From Annulohypoxylon bovei var. microspora (Eukaryota > Ascomycota > Sordariomycetes > Xylariales > Hypoxylaceae): a stretch of 64,000 nucleotides of DNA. Position numbers and translations under genes: made by a program. The DNA is taken from contig MU405265.1 in the NCBI GenBank assembly GCA_022836615.1, forward strand, positions 62,001 to 126,000. The letters run 5' to 3'. Within the stretch, counting starts at the first letter, position 1, and each line of letters starts with the position of its first letter. This document shows, piece by piece, positions 1-10,437 of the stretch. The notes beneath the pieces are model-generated. The model was not told the DNA's origin, ran no database searches, and saw only the letters and a program-made list of their open reading frames with translations.

Positions 1-350
1 TCAGAAGGAAAACGTGTTCGAGGTACGTACCTAATACGACCCATTTTACTTTCTAATTGTGGGGCTGACTAATAGAAGAAAAAATCTTCGAGGGGCTACC
101 CGATAAGGCTAATTTTTTTTGAATGGGCTTTTGAAGATAACCGATCTCACCTTTCTCACAACTTCATCTTCCCATCAACAAAACAACACACTGGTTCATT
201 GACAAACTTTCCAGCGCCCACGATCGAGGGCATTTCGGGCAGTTTCGGCTGGCCCTCATTTATCGCTCTGCGACACCCATTCCTTTTTTAAATCAATTTG
301 GGTCGTCTTTCTCCTTATTCTGTCTAATCTACCAACACCGACTATTCACG
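1..350 (+). promoter_or_regulatory. 5' flank and leader of the EF-3 gene
   Basis: No coding region is seen. The stretch is pyrimidine-rich towards its 3' end (about 255-340), as is common in leaders of highly expressed fungal translation genes. The ATG at 351 is preceded by a favourable context (CACG-ATG). The transcription start is not identifiable by eye. Confidence 0.4.
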
Positions 351-3300
351 ATGCCTCATCAAATCGCACCGCCGATAATGGTGACCAAATCTGGTGCCCC
401 TCCCCCGCCTTCGCAAGAAGATGTATCGTCAATTCTCAATACTATATTCACTGCTAAGACTTCGGCTGCTTCAATCGACGCCTGCTATGGACTTTGCGAA
501 CTTCTTCTCAACACCGTTGGCTTTCGTGGTCTACATGATTATGGCATAGTGGCAGAACTCAAGAAAGCCGCTTCTGATAAGAAGAGTGGTTTGCGACGAG
601 AGAGTTCTCAGAATCTTCTCGGCGCTCTCTTCGAGAAATTCCCGCCCCGACAGCAATCGAGCGAAATCGTTTTCCTTATCCAAGATGGCGGTATCGTGTC
701 GTGCGCCTTGGACGCCTTGGCCGATAAAGGTTCAGTGGTTCGCGACGCCGCACAATATGGTCTCGATGCACTCTTCGGTTTTCTGAGTCCCGAGGCCATG
801 GTTGTTGGCTTGTTACCCGCTCTTATCGCTTACTTATCTAAGAAGACCGGAAAATGGCAGGGTACGGTTGGTGCCTTGAAGTTGATGCAGAGGATGGCCG
901 ACAAGGCGAAGATGGAAATTGGCTGCACGAAAGAGCAGGCCCAAGAAAAGGATATCCTCAGAGAAGCTATGGGGGCCAAGCTAGCTAGCCTGATCCCCAT
1001 CGCTGAGGGAAACATGCACGACCTTAAATCCGAGGTCGAGAAGCAAGCACTCATCACGATGCAATCCCTTACTACACTGCTATCCAACGACGATGTTGCC
1101 CCTAGGATTCCCCTCCTTGTCGACACTATGCATCATCCATCTACCCAGACTCTTCAGAAGGCAATCCATGCTCTTTCGCAGACAACTTTCGTTGCCGAAG
1201 TGACATCTCCCGTCCTCGCCCTTCTAACCCCCTTCCTTGAGCGAACTCTCAACAACCCTACCACTGCTCAGGAGGTTCTGCGACAGACTGTCGTAATTAC
1301 CGAGAACTTGACAAAGCTAGTCCACGATCCTATCGAGGCGCGCACATTCCTGCCTAAACTTCAGCCTGGTGTGAAGAGCGTCGTCGAGCGTGCCCCGCTG
1401 CCTGAGGTGCGAGAACTAGCGACCAGAGCCTTGGACGTTATGGATAAGGCTATGGGTAATGAGGAAGCAATGGTGGAGAGGTGCTCTGTAGATGATGTCG
1501 CCAAAGTCCTTGACTCCGTGATTAAGAAGAATGGAGGATTATCAAACGACCTGGAGTTCTATAAACTCGCCCGCCCTTATATCTGCGAGATGGTAGCTGA
1601 GGATGCCAACCACCGCCAAGTTGACCGAATTCCTGCTAGGATTGCGCCTTATCTGAAGGATCTGATGCATCAATCTGGCGCTAGTGATGCTGTCGCTTCT
1701 AGTGTCCATGATTTCTATATTGGTGAGGACCACCGCAAGTATGGTGTACCGGAGAAGGAGGACGATGGCGAGATCGAGATTGTCAATGCTGACTTTTCAC
1801 TGGCCTACGGTGGTATGCTTCTTCTGTCTCATACCAATCTCCGACTATTGAAGGGACACCGATATGGTCTTTGTGGTCGTAACGGTGCTGGCAAGTCTAC
1901 CCTGATGAAGAGTATCGCTGGTGGCAAGTTAGAGGGCTTCCCGCCACAGGATGTCCTTCGTACTTGTTACGTCGAGCACAATCAAGGAGAGGATGCCGAT
2001 ATAACCATCCTTGATTTCATGGCCAAAGACCCTACGATCGCATCTGAGGGCAGGGACAGGATTTCTGAGGTTCTTGCCGAGTTTGGCTTTACCGCGGGTC
2101 CTGAAGGTAAACAAGCTCAAAAGGTCGGCTCCCTTTCGGGAGGTTGGAAGATGAAGCTCGCTCTTGCTCGAGCAATGTTGCAGAAAGCCGATGTTCTGTT
2201 ACTTGACGAACCTACCAATCACTTGGATGTCGCCAACATTGCGTGGCTAGAAAACTACTTGAAGACCCACACGGACATCACCAGTTTGATCGTTTCCCAC
2301 GACTCCGGTTTCCTGGATAACGTGACGACCGACATCTACCACTACGAGCCCGGAAAGAAACTAGGTCATTTCAAGGGCAACCTCTCGGACTTTGTCAATG
2401 TCCGACCGGAAGCCAAGTCTTACTACACTCTTTCTGCCTCCAATGTTCAGTTCAAGTTCCCACCTCCGGGCATTCTGAGCGGTGTCAAATCCCAAACAAG
2501 AGCTATCATCCGTATGACTGGAGTTTCTTACCAGTATCCCAAGGCGCCTAAACCATCGCTCAGCGATGTCTCTTGCCAGCTATGTCTTTCATCCCGTGTC
2601 GCCGTGATCGGACCTAACGGTGCAGGAAAGTCAACTTTGATTAAGATATTGACGGGTGAAGTGGTTCCTACCAGCGGAAGAGTTGAGAAGCACCCTAACC
2701 TGCGAATTGGCTACATCAAGCAACACGCGCTTGAACACGTCGAGATGCATCTCGAGAAAACGCCTAATCAGTATCTGCAATGGCGATACGCTAATGGAGA
2801 CGATCGAGAAGTATTCTTGAAGCAAACCCGAATTCTTTCCGACAAGGACAAAGAGCAAATGGACAAGCGAATCAATCTCAATGACGGAAAAGGCGAGCGA
2901 CAAGTCGAGGCTCTTGTCGGTCGTCAGAAATACAAGAAGACATTCCAATATGAAGTGTAAGTTATCCGTCAATATTATGTCGGAGAAGCCAGTACTAACG
3001 ATAGATATGCAGGAAATGGAGAGCTTGGCTACCAAAATACAACTCGCAAGTATCTCGCGAGACCCTTATCGAATGGGGCTTCGACAAGCTTATACAAGAA
3101 TTCGACGATCACGAAGCGTCCCGCGAGGGTCTTGGCTACCGAGAGCTTCAGCCAACGGTTATCTCTAAGCATTTCGATGATCTTGGCCTCGACCCCGAGA
3201 TTGCCAACCACAATGAAATCGGCAGCTTGTCGGGAGGCCAGAAGGTTAAGGTCGTTATTGCCGGTGCCATGTGGAACAACCCACATTTACTCGTGCTCGA

Positions 3301-3751
3301 CGAACCCACTAACTTCTTGGACCGTGATTCTCTTGGAGGTCTTGCTGTCGCGATCCGAGACTTCAAGGGTGGCGTGGTCATGATTTCCCACAACGAAGAG
3401 TTCGTTGGTGCCCTAGCCGCCGAGCAATGGCACATCAACGACGGAAAGATGGTCTTGAAGGGCAATGCTTCGATCGCCCTGGACCGCTTCGAAGATAGCA
3501 AGCCAAACAGTGGTTTCAATAGCGCTGTCACAAGTGGAGTCAATAGTACAGCTGCCAGCAGTGCCGTTAGTAGTGCTGTCAACTCCGGTGCTGAAGATAA
3601 CTCGCCCCTGAAGTTCAAGGCTAAGAAGAAGAGGAAGAAGACCAAGAAGGAGCTGAAGGAGCAAGAGGTTCGCAGAAGACTGCGCCATATCGAATGGCTC
3701 AACAGTCCTAAGGGCACTCCCCACCCCCTGGACACTGATGACGAAGAGTAA
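351..3751 (+). CDS. TEF3: Translation elongation factor 3 (EF-3), ABC-F-type ATPase
   Basis: Fungal-specific cytosolic ribosome-bound ATPase that helps release E-site tRNA during elongation. Exons are 351-2956 and 3013-3751; the 56-nt intron (GTAAGT...ATGCAG) splits a Val codon. The product is about 1114 aa, slightly longer than the usual ~1050. A HEAT-repeat region covers roughly residues 30-330. ABC1 has Walker A GRNGAGKS at about 509, signature LSGGW at 595 and Walker B LLLDEPTNHLD near 620. ABC2 has Walker A GPNGAGKS at about 754, signature LSGGQ at 941 and Walker B LLVLDEPTNFLD near 965. Between the ABC2 Walker A and signature lies the EF-3-type chromodomain-like insert, and the intron falls inside it (YEV|KWRAW). 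The C-terminus is a lysine-rich tail (KAKKKRKKTKKELKEQEVRR) ending in an acidic TDDEE, preceded by a Ser/Ala-rich linker. Family assignment is secure. Confidence 0.97.
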
Positions 3752-4366
3752 TAGCTTCTCGCTTCTCTCCCGCATGATACTTAGATGAATCCGGCACGCA
3801 TTTCTTTTTTAGCAGTTGGTGGTTCTTTTAACTTCCGGGCTTGGCTCCGGTTGATTATGAGGTCGTCCATAGAATTGGGGATGAATTGGGGATGAATAGG
3901 AAATTGGCATTATAATTGACCACACATAGAGGGTCTCGTACAGGCGTTAATTTAGACGGACGGAATGGCATGATAGAACGAGGATGCTTGGTATTCGCGT
4001 AGCTCGTTAGAGTCTAGAAGATGAATGAACAAGATTATATATACACGAGTCAATGTCTTATTCGTGACTTGATTAGATGCGTAAGAGTTTATTTAGTATC
4101 TAGGTCCGTCGTTGAATATGTTTGTCGTATGGCAGGCAACCAACCCCATTTATCCGACAATAATTATGCGTGCCATTTCTACCTACTGATATTAAGTTAC
4201 CTGCGGCATCAATTGAGACGAAAATTTGGTGGCAGAGCTCTTCAAAAATTGAGTTAGAGGTGAGGAGAAAGAAGTGGAACACGAGCACTGAGAGACCAAC
4301 TCTAAGAAGAAAATCCATCCACGCAGTAGGGCGCAAGATAAGAAGAAAAAAATAAGCAAAAAGAAA
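3752..4366. other. Intergenic, no gene seen
   Basis: This holds the EF-3 3' flank and sequence downstream of the tRNA-Thr gene. Short open frames here have no recognisable protein features. A run of A residues near 4346-4353 is not on the correct side of the tRNA to be its terminator; the T-run expected for minus-strand transcription corresponds to plus-strand A-rich sequence at about 4340-4366, which fits a Pol III terminator. Confidence 0.4.
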
Positions 4367-4455
4367 TGCCCAACACAGGAGTCGAACCTGTTGCCTCCTC
4401 ATAAACCTATGAGGGAAGGTACTAGTGAGGCGCTCTACCGGTGAGCTAGTCGGGC
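4367..4455 (-). tRNA. tRNA-Thr (anticodon AGU) with a 17-nt intron
   Basis: Reading the minus strand from 4455, the acceptor GCCCGAC pairs with GTTGGGC (one G-U) and the discriminator base is A (complement of 4367). The D arm is GCTC-ACCGGTA-GAGC. The anticodon stem CCTCA/TGAGG encloses a loop beginning CTAGTA, giving anticodon AGT. A 17-nt intron follows position 37, the canonical eukaryotic site. The T arm is ACAGG-TTCGACT-CCTGT and contains the B box. The mature length is 72 nt including the discriminator. All stems are intact, so the gene looks functional. Confidence 0.93.
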
Positions 4456-5269
4456 CCCTGGAATTGGAAGATAAACAGCGTTCATTCTTCGATGGAGAAA
4501 CCGCCACTTAAGCCAGTATATATCACACGCTAGGTAGTTCCTTCCGTACTGATTGGTCAAACAAAATCCTAGTCCCCTGTAACTTTGTACAAGAGGGTCC
4601 GCAGAAATAAGGTTAGCCTATGGGCGCTTACTTTCTATGAAATTTGAGGGCACATGCATTTCCCCGCAATATTCCGGTCGACAATAATCATCATGTATGA
4701 TATGAAAGGTGTCGCCGCCGTTGTCCTAGATCGAGCACAAAGTCGTACTACCTGTCCAGTTCCTCATCCCGCCGATTTGAAATACTAGCTTGACGTTGAG
4801 ACTTCAAGTTATGCGAGCCTTATATCGTTACTTGTTTGTTGACGCGTACTTTCGCCTGGAAAGGAGTTGAGGAAACGTATTTTCAATTCGGCATATGGAA
4901 GAGGATCCAACGTGGGGGAAGCCTTGTAGCAAAGAATATGTGCGATTCGATCGAGTATAAAGCCAACTGAGGCTTGATCTCCGTTTCCTTTGATAAAATC
5001 AAATTCCGTCCTTATATATCGATTGTAAAAAGCAACTATTTCCACCGAGAGATTACTATATGCGTAGGTACTGAGATACGCCTTGCTCACTACATAGATA
5101 GCAGTCGAAAGTCAATAAGACTTCTCTGTGAAACTCATACCAAGTCCCTCCTTACGACGACACAACTCCACCTCGGCTTGGACATGAGGCTCCCTAAGCG
5201 TTTTTTTTTTCTTTTCTTTTTTGCATAGGTACCAACTTCTAGGCCTTATTTAGTCTTGGGGTCTTGTTC
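4456..5269. other. Intergenic, no gene seen
   Basis: No credible coding potential. Short open frames at about 4809-5228 overlap on both strands and show no domain or signal. A T-rich stretch (about 5200-5222) lies just downstream of the small minus-strand gene that ends at 5270. Confidence 0.3.
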
Positions 5270-5518
5270 CTAGTCCTTTTTCGCCGCGTTTTCTTCGCGC
5301 TTGGCCTTCGCAGCGGACGACGATAAATCCATCATATCCATTAACATCCTGTCCGCAAGAATCCTCGCTTCGGCCATAGTCACGACCAAATTCTGAAGCG
5401 CCGTATCCTGCTCCTCGCGTGAGGCCCTAGGCGCAACTCTCTGCTGTGGCTTCTCGAGCTCCCTCGAGAGATCTTTCTCAAGCTCCTTCTTTTGAGCGTC
5501 GGTGAGACTGTCTGACAT
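5270..5518 (-). CDS. Small hypothetical protein, 82 aa, helical and charged
   Basis: Single-exon open frame from ATG at 5518 to TAG at 5270. The composition is that of a real soluble protein: charged N-terminal half (DAQKKELEKDLSRELEK), a central hydrophobic/methionine-rich helix (MAEARILADRMLMDMMDLSS) and a basic tail rich in Ala and Lys. Such a profile suggests a short coiled-coil or a subunit of a larger complex. I do not recognise a family, there is no signal peptide or membrane segment, and the function is unknown. Codon usage looks like the neighbouring genes. The leader upstream is AT-rich without another ATG close by. Confidence 0.6.
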   Translation of the reverse strand: MSDSLTDAQKKELEKDLSRELEKPQQRVAPRASREEQDTALQNLVVTMAEARILADRMLMDMMDLSSSAAKAKREENAAKKD

Positions 5519-6328
5519 CGTTCTTGTTGAAATGACGAAAAGGATCCGATGGAAACGATAGAGAGCTGAGTTAGGCTAATTCATAGTTTAAGATTTGTAG
5601 ACTGTTCAGGAATTTATAAATTCTTTAGAAGAATAAGTTCTGAAGATTTTTGGGAGTGAAGGAGTCTGATATTATAGCAGAAAGTACTGCCCTTTGCTCG
5701 ATCACATCGATACACCAGGCCACGAAATTATGATTCATAGGTTGGATCCCTATCACCAATACGTGTCAATTTACCACTCCTTACCTACCTAGTTCAGGAA
5801 GTAGGTATGACTAGGTATGTATGACTGTACTCGGAGTAGAGTCAAGATTATTAGTTCAAAACATTGCTTCTTGGTCTAGATCTTGTCAGAAGGGTAACTT
5901 CTGGTGGCAAGTTTCCTTGGTCGACCAACACGATTCCAGACTCCCGAGCCAGTCAAAGACTACGTGGCTTTCCACGACACGTATCATATCTTAAAGTGTA
6001 CGTTGACCTCATGTACACATAAGGCTAGTACTGATTGCAACTCAAGAGGATGCTGTTGAGATGAAGGATAGGTGGCGATACAGTTCGTGCGATCAGAATG
6101 CTTAGATGAGTAGTGCCTAGGTACTCAGGTAGGTGATTGGATATAAGACTGAACGGGTACCGCAATTTAAATGTATAGATCGCGGCGAGACCTAGGAGGA
6201 CAAAGTCTCCGTGGAAGGCGCGTGCCACTCCCTCTCCGTTCCTTCCTTTTACGAATAACCTCCTTCCCTCTTTTCTTATTCCTAAGTTTACATCATAATT
6301 CCAGTCTACTACACAATCAGACATCAAC
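5519..6328. other. Intergenic, no gene seen
   Basis: AT-rich sequence between the small minus-strand gene and tRNA-Ala. It contains several TAGGTA/ACCTAG-type motifs (about 5785-5820 and 6115-6132) of the kind repeated across the window. No supported gene. Confidence 0.3.
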
Positions 6329-6408
6329 GGGCCCGTAGTTCAGTGGCAGAACATTCGCTTAGCATATGAAACTGCGAAAGGTCCAGGGTTCGATTCCCTG
6401 CCGGTCCA
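6329..6408 (+). tRNA. tRNA-Ala (anticodon AGC) with a short intron
   Basis: The acceptor GGGCCCG faces CCGGTCC and includes the G3-U70 wobble that defines alanine tRNAs. There is one C-C mismatch at pair 6-67. The D arm is GTTC-AGTGGCA-GAAC. The anticodon stem TTCGC/GCGAA encloses TTAGCA, giving anticodon AGC. An intron of about 8 nt (TATGAAAC or a register variant) follows position 37. The T arm is CAGGG-TTCGATT-CCCTG. A T-rich terminator begins at about 6411. The mismatch could slightly weaken the acceptor stem, but all identity elements are present. Confidence 0.9.
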
Positions 6409-6478
6409 CACTTTTTATTTATTTAATCGATTATTCATTGTGTTAATATTATCTCGCCTTAAGGTATACAGCTTCTAA

Positions 6479-7796
6479 CTATTTCCATATGGGCTCTCCG
6501 TCGTCAGGCAGTTGGTCTACCATCTGACTCTCCGGTGCTCCGGTAACCAATCGCTTCAGGTTCTCTCGCACACTTAATCTTATATACGGCGTCCCTGTTC
6601 CTTTTGCGTAACCACCTCCCTGGCCTTGAATGTTGGAAGCACCCCCTTTAGCGTAATGGTGACTAAATAGGGGCGGCTGTACAGTAAGACAAACTAGAGG
6701 GGCCTCTCGATGGTCGTGAGAGACGTTACCATCGCTATCTGATTCTGACTCGGCTCGAGATTTACTAGCAGCGGCGTACCCCCCTTCGCACCATTTCTGC
6801 AACATCAAGTCCCATTGAGAATCATAGTGGGCGTCGAATTCTAAGAGCAGTTTGCGGGCTCCTTGGAGGCTGACTGCGTAGGCAAGACTACAGACGGTCC
6901 CGCTGGACGCATGCACGACACGAGTATGAGGTGGGTATATTTCACCTAACTTGTCCTGTAGGGCGAATGGGTGAGGTTTGAGGTGCTTAGGTACTGGGAC
7001 CGTGTCGTCATCCGGTATCGCGATTCTCAGGGGCGGAACCGAGGATTGATCTGAAGGGAAATCCGTACCGCAGTGGCCGAGCCATAGAACATCCCAATCG
7101 TCCCCGTACGCAGTTTGATAAGCTCCGCCATCGGCAACTTTCTTAAGATCGAGTTGGATTGTGTCCTTTTCAGATTTTGAGCCAACTATTCCTCTATTTT
7201 TCTGAAGTGGAGATGGATTAGATTCGAATATCTCAGCTGGGTGATTATCCGACTTTGACTTTCTTAGCCAAGTTCGTGAGGCCGACGCAAAAGTCTGGAG
7301 TTGAGACTTCAGGCGTATATCCCAGTCGATATCATCCTCAACAATCAGCGCGCTTCCAAGATTATCCCTTACAACAGCTTGTAACGCATTCATATGAGAT
7401 CTCCAGGATCCTTTCGCGCCTGGTGAGCGTACCCCGTTACTAACTGGAGTGGTGGGATCCATCACTTGATTGCCGGACACGCCGTCGACCCAGGTGAAGG
7501 TGAGGTTGCTGACAGCTCCTGCCAGAGCCATCGCATCTCGACGATCTGTTCGAGACGGAAGATTGATGACGAAGATTTTCGAGAACTGCGCATGGCGTTA
7601 GAACATGAAGATGCTAAAAACGTGGATGAGAAAAGAAAAGGGGTATTACGCCTAGGGTTTTGTTGAATACATCTTCACTGGGAAGCCGGCCTCTTAAGCC
7701 GCCTGATGTACCATAGATCGCAAACCTCCACCAATAAATGTAGAACAGAGGAACGAGGACACATGCGGCCACGAAAGTTCTACGGTAGAGTGGCAT
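6479..7796 (-). CDS. Glycosyltransferase family 25 protein, type II membrane
   Basis: Likely Golgi-lumen glycosyltransferase of the GT25 (LPS-biosynthesis/procollagen galactosyltransferase-like) family. Exon 1 is 7796-7650 and exon 2 is 7585-6479. The 64-nt intron uses GTAATA and ...CTAACGCCATGCGCAG, and the product is about 417 aa. The N-terminus has a short cytosolic MPLYRRT, then a hydrophobic anchor (FVAACVLVPLFYIYWW), fitting a type II protein. The diagnostic start of the GT25 fold follows: KIFVINLPSRTDRRDAM, with exon 1 supplying NKTLG just before it. A central ALIVEDDIDWD carries the acidic metal-binding motif and DVLWLGHCG is a conserved core strand. A second donor (GTATTC, 15 nt upstream) would keep frame; I preferred GTAATA because it retains the NKTLG-F junction common in fungal homologues. 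The acceptor substrate is unknown. Confidence 0.85.
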
Positions 7797-8094
7797 TGCG
7801 TGTAGACATCTAGGAAACGCACATTTTACGATGCCACCACGTATTTTAGCCCGACCTTTTGTTGTTATGCTGACAATTGATTTTCGTAAAGTTTTTGAAT
7901 TGCGGTATGGATATCTTCGATGTGTCCAAGACGACTCTGCGGCTCTTTGGAGCTAATAAGGGGTTCGCGGATAAAAGGACCGGGTAATTTTTGAACAGCG
8001 ATCCACGACAAGGGTCCTGACTAAAGTATTTATTAGGTGACATTACAATTCAAATCGCATTTACTTTGTAAGAAAGAACGTTGTTTAGCGTGCT
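7797..8094. other. Intergenic, no gene seen
   Basis: Short promoter-side gap upstream of the GT25 gene. No supported feature. Confidence 0.3.
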
Positions 8095-8176
8095 ATGGTT
8101 GCATTACTAGAGAAGAGATGTGGTGATTCGAAGGGGTGTCACGTGGATTCTCCGCCCCCTAGCTCTGTGTCAACAT
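8095..8176 (+). pseudogene. Possible N-terminal fragment of the UstYa-like gene
   Basis: An open stretch starting at ATG 8095 encodes 27 residues beginning MVALLEKRCGDSKG and ending in SPPPSSVST exactly at the left end of the transposable element. Cytosolic tails of UstYa-family proteins are often short, charged and Ser/Pro-rich, so this could be the missing start of the truncated gene on the other side of the element. The frame is short and could be open by chance; this is inference from position only. Confidence 0.25.
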
Positions 8177-8822
8177 CAGTGCTCGGAACCACTACACCAA
8201 CTACACTGAGACCCTTCGTGTAGTTGGTGTATGACATAATCACGAAATCTTCAGTGTAGTGGGTGTAGTGAGTTTTATAAAACGCTCAGTGTAGTTGAAT
8301 TGGTTAGGTGTATTACACCTCAAAGGCCCACTATTTCGTATTAGTAAACCTGTTTTTGGGTGAAGCTATTCCCACTTACGTCGTCGCTAACCCCCGCACG
8401 ATCAAGCCACCTCGTCCGAATAAGGATAAAAGAAGGGATTTAACCCTTTCACCACCTTAGCCCGTAGCCATAACGGCAAAACCTAAGATAATTCAATAAG
8501 TAATAATTTCAACGCTGATCAAAGCTTTCGTACAAACGCCACATATATTTACTTAGCACAATAGTTGCTACAACGGGCATCTGATAATATCTGTTAATGA
8601 AACCACCTAATTTAGCAGTAAACACTAACAATTACTAACAAAGGGGCTCTGTACCCACTATAACTCCATAGTTAATACACCCACTACACCAACTATACCC
8701 ATAATAGCCTCAAGTGCAATAGATGACTAAATTTAAAAATAGAACTGTATAATTCAATTAATTTAGTTGGCTTGGCAGTGCGTGTACATTGGTGGATTGG
8801 CGTGTAGTGGTTCCGAGCACTG
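8177..8822. mobile_element. hAT-like non-autonomous element (MITE), 646 bp
   Basis: Perfect 21-bp terminal inverted repeats lie at 8177-8197 (CAGTGCTCGGAACCACTACA+C) and 8802-8822. The CAGTG start is typical of hAT-superfamily ends. Subterminal GTGTAGT-type motifs recur inside the left end (about 8216-8300) and in inverted orientation inside the right end (about 8668-8700), as in hAT transposase-binding regions. The interior is AT-rich with no transposase frame, so the element is non-autonomous. The 8-bp flanks (GTCAACAT and GTTGGATG) do not match, so no target-site duplication is visible. That could mean decay or a deletion at insertion. hAT assignment rests on the terminal sequence only. 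Confidence 0.75.
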
Positions 8823-9368
8823 GTTGGATGTAGTATGGGAGGACTTATTGTATGGTGAGTATCCGCTTCCCCTTATAGATACCCCTTACTCCAGGTTTGC
8901 TAACATTTCTCAAGCACGCAACGTAAGAGTTACTAGTGAAGAACTCAAGCTCATCCACGAGAATACGACAGATCGCCTCCAAGTTAATGGAGGCGATTAT
9001 GCCGGCGTGCTCGGTGTTTTCCATCATATACATTGCCTCAACACTCTGCGAAGGGTCATACACTGGGACTACTACGGGCCGCGGTTGGCAAATACTAAGC
9101 ATCCGGAGACCTTCTCAAAGGCCCATTCAGGTATTTAGACGACTTATCATACTAGAGATATCACATTAATAAAGATCTCGTAGATCATTGTATCGACTCG
9201 ATCCGGCAAGCGCTCATGTGTCATGCCAATACAGCAGTGTACACGACTTTATGGCAGAACGATATCCACGAGCCCTTAAATAGTGATCTACAGTCGGGTT
9301 CAAAGAGCACTGGTACCAGGCCGGTGCAATTATATGTCAGGGCCTTACGAAGTAAACAAGGTGTCTGA
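8823..9368 (+). pseudogene. Truncated UstYa-family (DUF3328) oxidase-like gene
   Basis: UstYa-family proteins act in ribosomal-peptide and related secondary-metabolite pathways, where paired HxxHC motifs are essential. The reading frame (open from 8767 through the element end) gives LDVVWEDLL from 8823 onward, then GVFHHIHCLNTLRR (first HxxHC), and after an intron DHCIDSIRQALMCHANT (second HxxHC) followed by LWQNDIHEP. The intron is 9131-9174 (CAG|GTATTT...AAAG); splicing restores GAT for Asp just before HCIDSIRQ, and the stop is TGA at 9366. So the catalytic half and its intron are intact. The N-terminal membrane anchor expected in this family is absent, because the frame is interrupted by the transposable element immediately upstream. 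About 180 aa remain against the usual 200-280. No other pathway gene is adjacent. Confidence 0.8.
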
Positions 9369-9636
9369 GGAAGACAGAAACGATCATGTTTGATTGAATT
9401 TTTAACTCCAGTGGTGTTCCATATGTGCATCTTTCTTGCAGAAAAGAAAGAAAAAAACATTCATGCCTTGGGCAGGCAACTAGAAATTCGTTTCTCCTGC
9501 TCCCTAGAGAGCATCACTCGTCCACGGCAGATACATTAGAATTGACATCTAATAATTTCTAATAGTCTTAGTTAGCTAATTGCCTAGGTATCAAACAGTA
9601 AAATCATGTAGGGCTCGATTACTTACCGGACCATGC

Positions 9637-10437
9637 CTAGGATCGGGTGTTGTGCATCTTGATATGGCGGAACATCTCGGCCTTGTCATGGTCAAAGCGG
9701 CGACCGCAGCCAGGCCAATGGCACAGGAGCTCGTTTTCCGCATCTCCAATTGCCTCGTAGTCTTGGTGGGCGCGAATGTGCCGCTCTAGTAAGTGCGTGT
9801 CTCCGAACTCCTCGTTGCACGCCCCCCAGTGGCACTGCGTGCCTAGGTGAACCGCTCGGGTGTGACGTCGGACCGAGGAGAACATGGTGAACTTCTTGCC
9901 ACAGACGCGGCAGGTGAGGCGGTCGACGGCCTGCTGGTGGCCTTGGGCTTGGGGTGCGGTGGCAATTGGTGCCACACTTGGTATTGGCGCCGCCGGCAGA
10001 GGCCATGCTGGTGCCAGTGCTGGCATGGCCACGGGTACTGGGGCAATGGGAGGTGCAGGTCTGGGTGCAAGTATAGGCAGAGTTGGTCTCGGGAATAGGG
10101 GGATGTTGGGGAAGGGATCGGGATGGGATCGGGTGCGGTAGGGTAGAGAAGTTCGCCCGTTCAGTAGTCCCTTTACTACCTAAGAGGGGACCATGACGAG
10201 AGACTCATCCTCACCAGCACTGTCGACGGGAAGACGTTCTAATGGAAATTGTTAGCGAAACGATCACGGGAGCATGGAAAGCAGTGTTCAAGTAGTGGTT
10301 GTAAAATACAGCACACCGGAATGAATGAAGCCTGCGACGGATGGCCTTGTAATGCCGAGAGACACGAGGGAGATGGAAATAATTGAGGCAAAGAAAATAA
10401 TTAACTTACTGTCACCGGCCTCATCCGAGTGATCCAT
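9637..10437 (-). CDS. C2H2 zinc-finger protein, paralogue A
   Basis: Probable nucleic-acid-binding nuclear protein. The terminal exon (10175-9637) carries a Pro/Ala-rich segment, then three zinc fingers: CRVCGKKFTMFSSVRRHTRAVH, split here as CRVCGKKF and RRHTRAVH; CHWGACNEEF with ERHIRAH; and CHWPGCGRRF with FRHIKMH. Fingers 2 and 3 have the C-x4-C spacing with CHW, as in GLI/ZIC-type fingers. All ligands are present. A three-exon model is possible: 10437-10410 (ATG, donor GTAAGT), 10238-10215, then 10175-9637. It gives about 196 aa, but the second intron would be only 39 nt, so the 5' part is uncertain. Two related loci lie at 11294-11538 (relic) and 13283-13804. The target is unknown. Confidence 0.65.
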
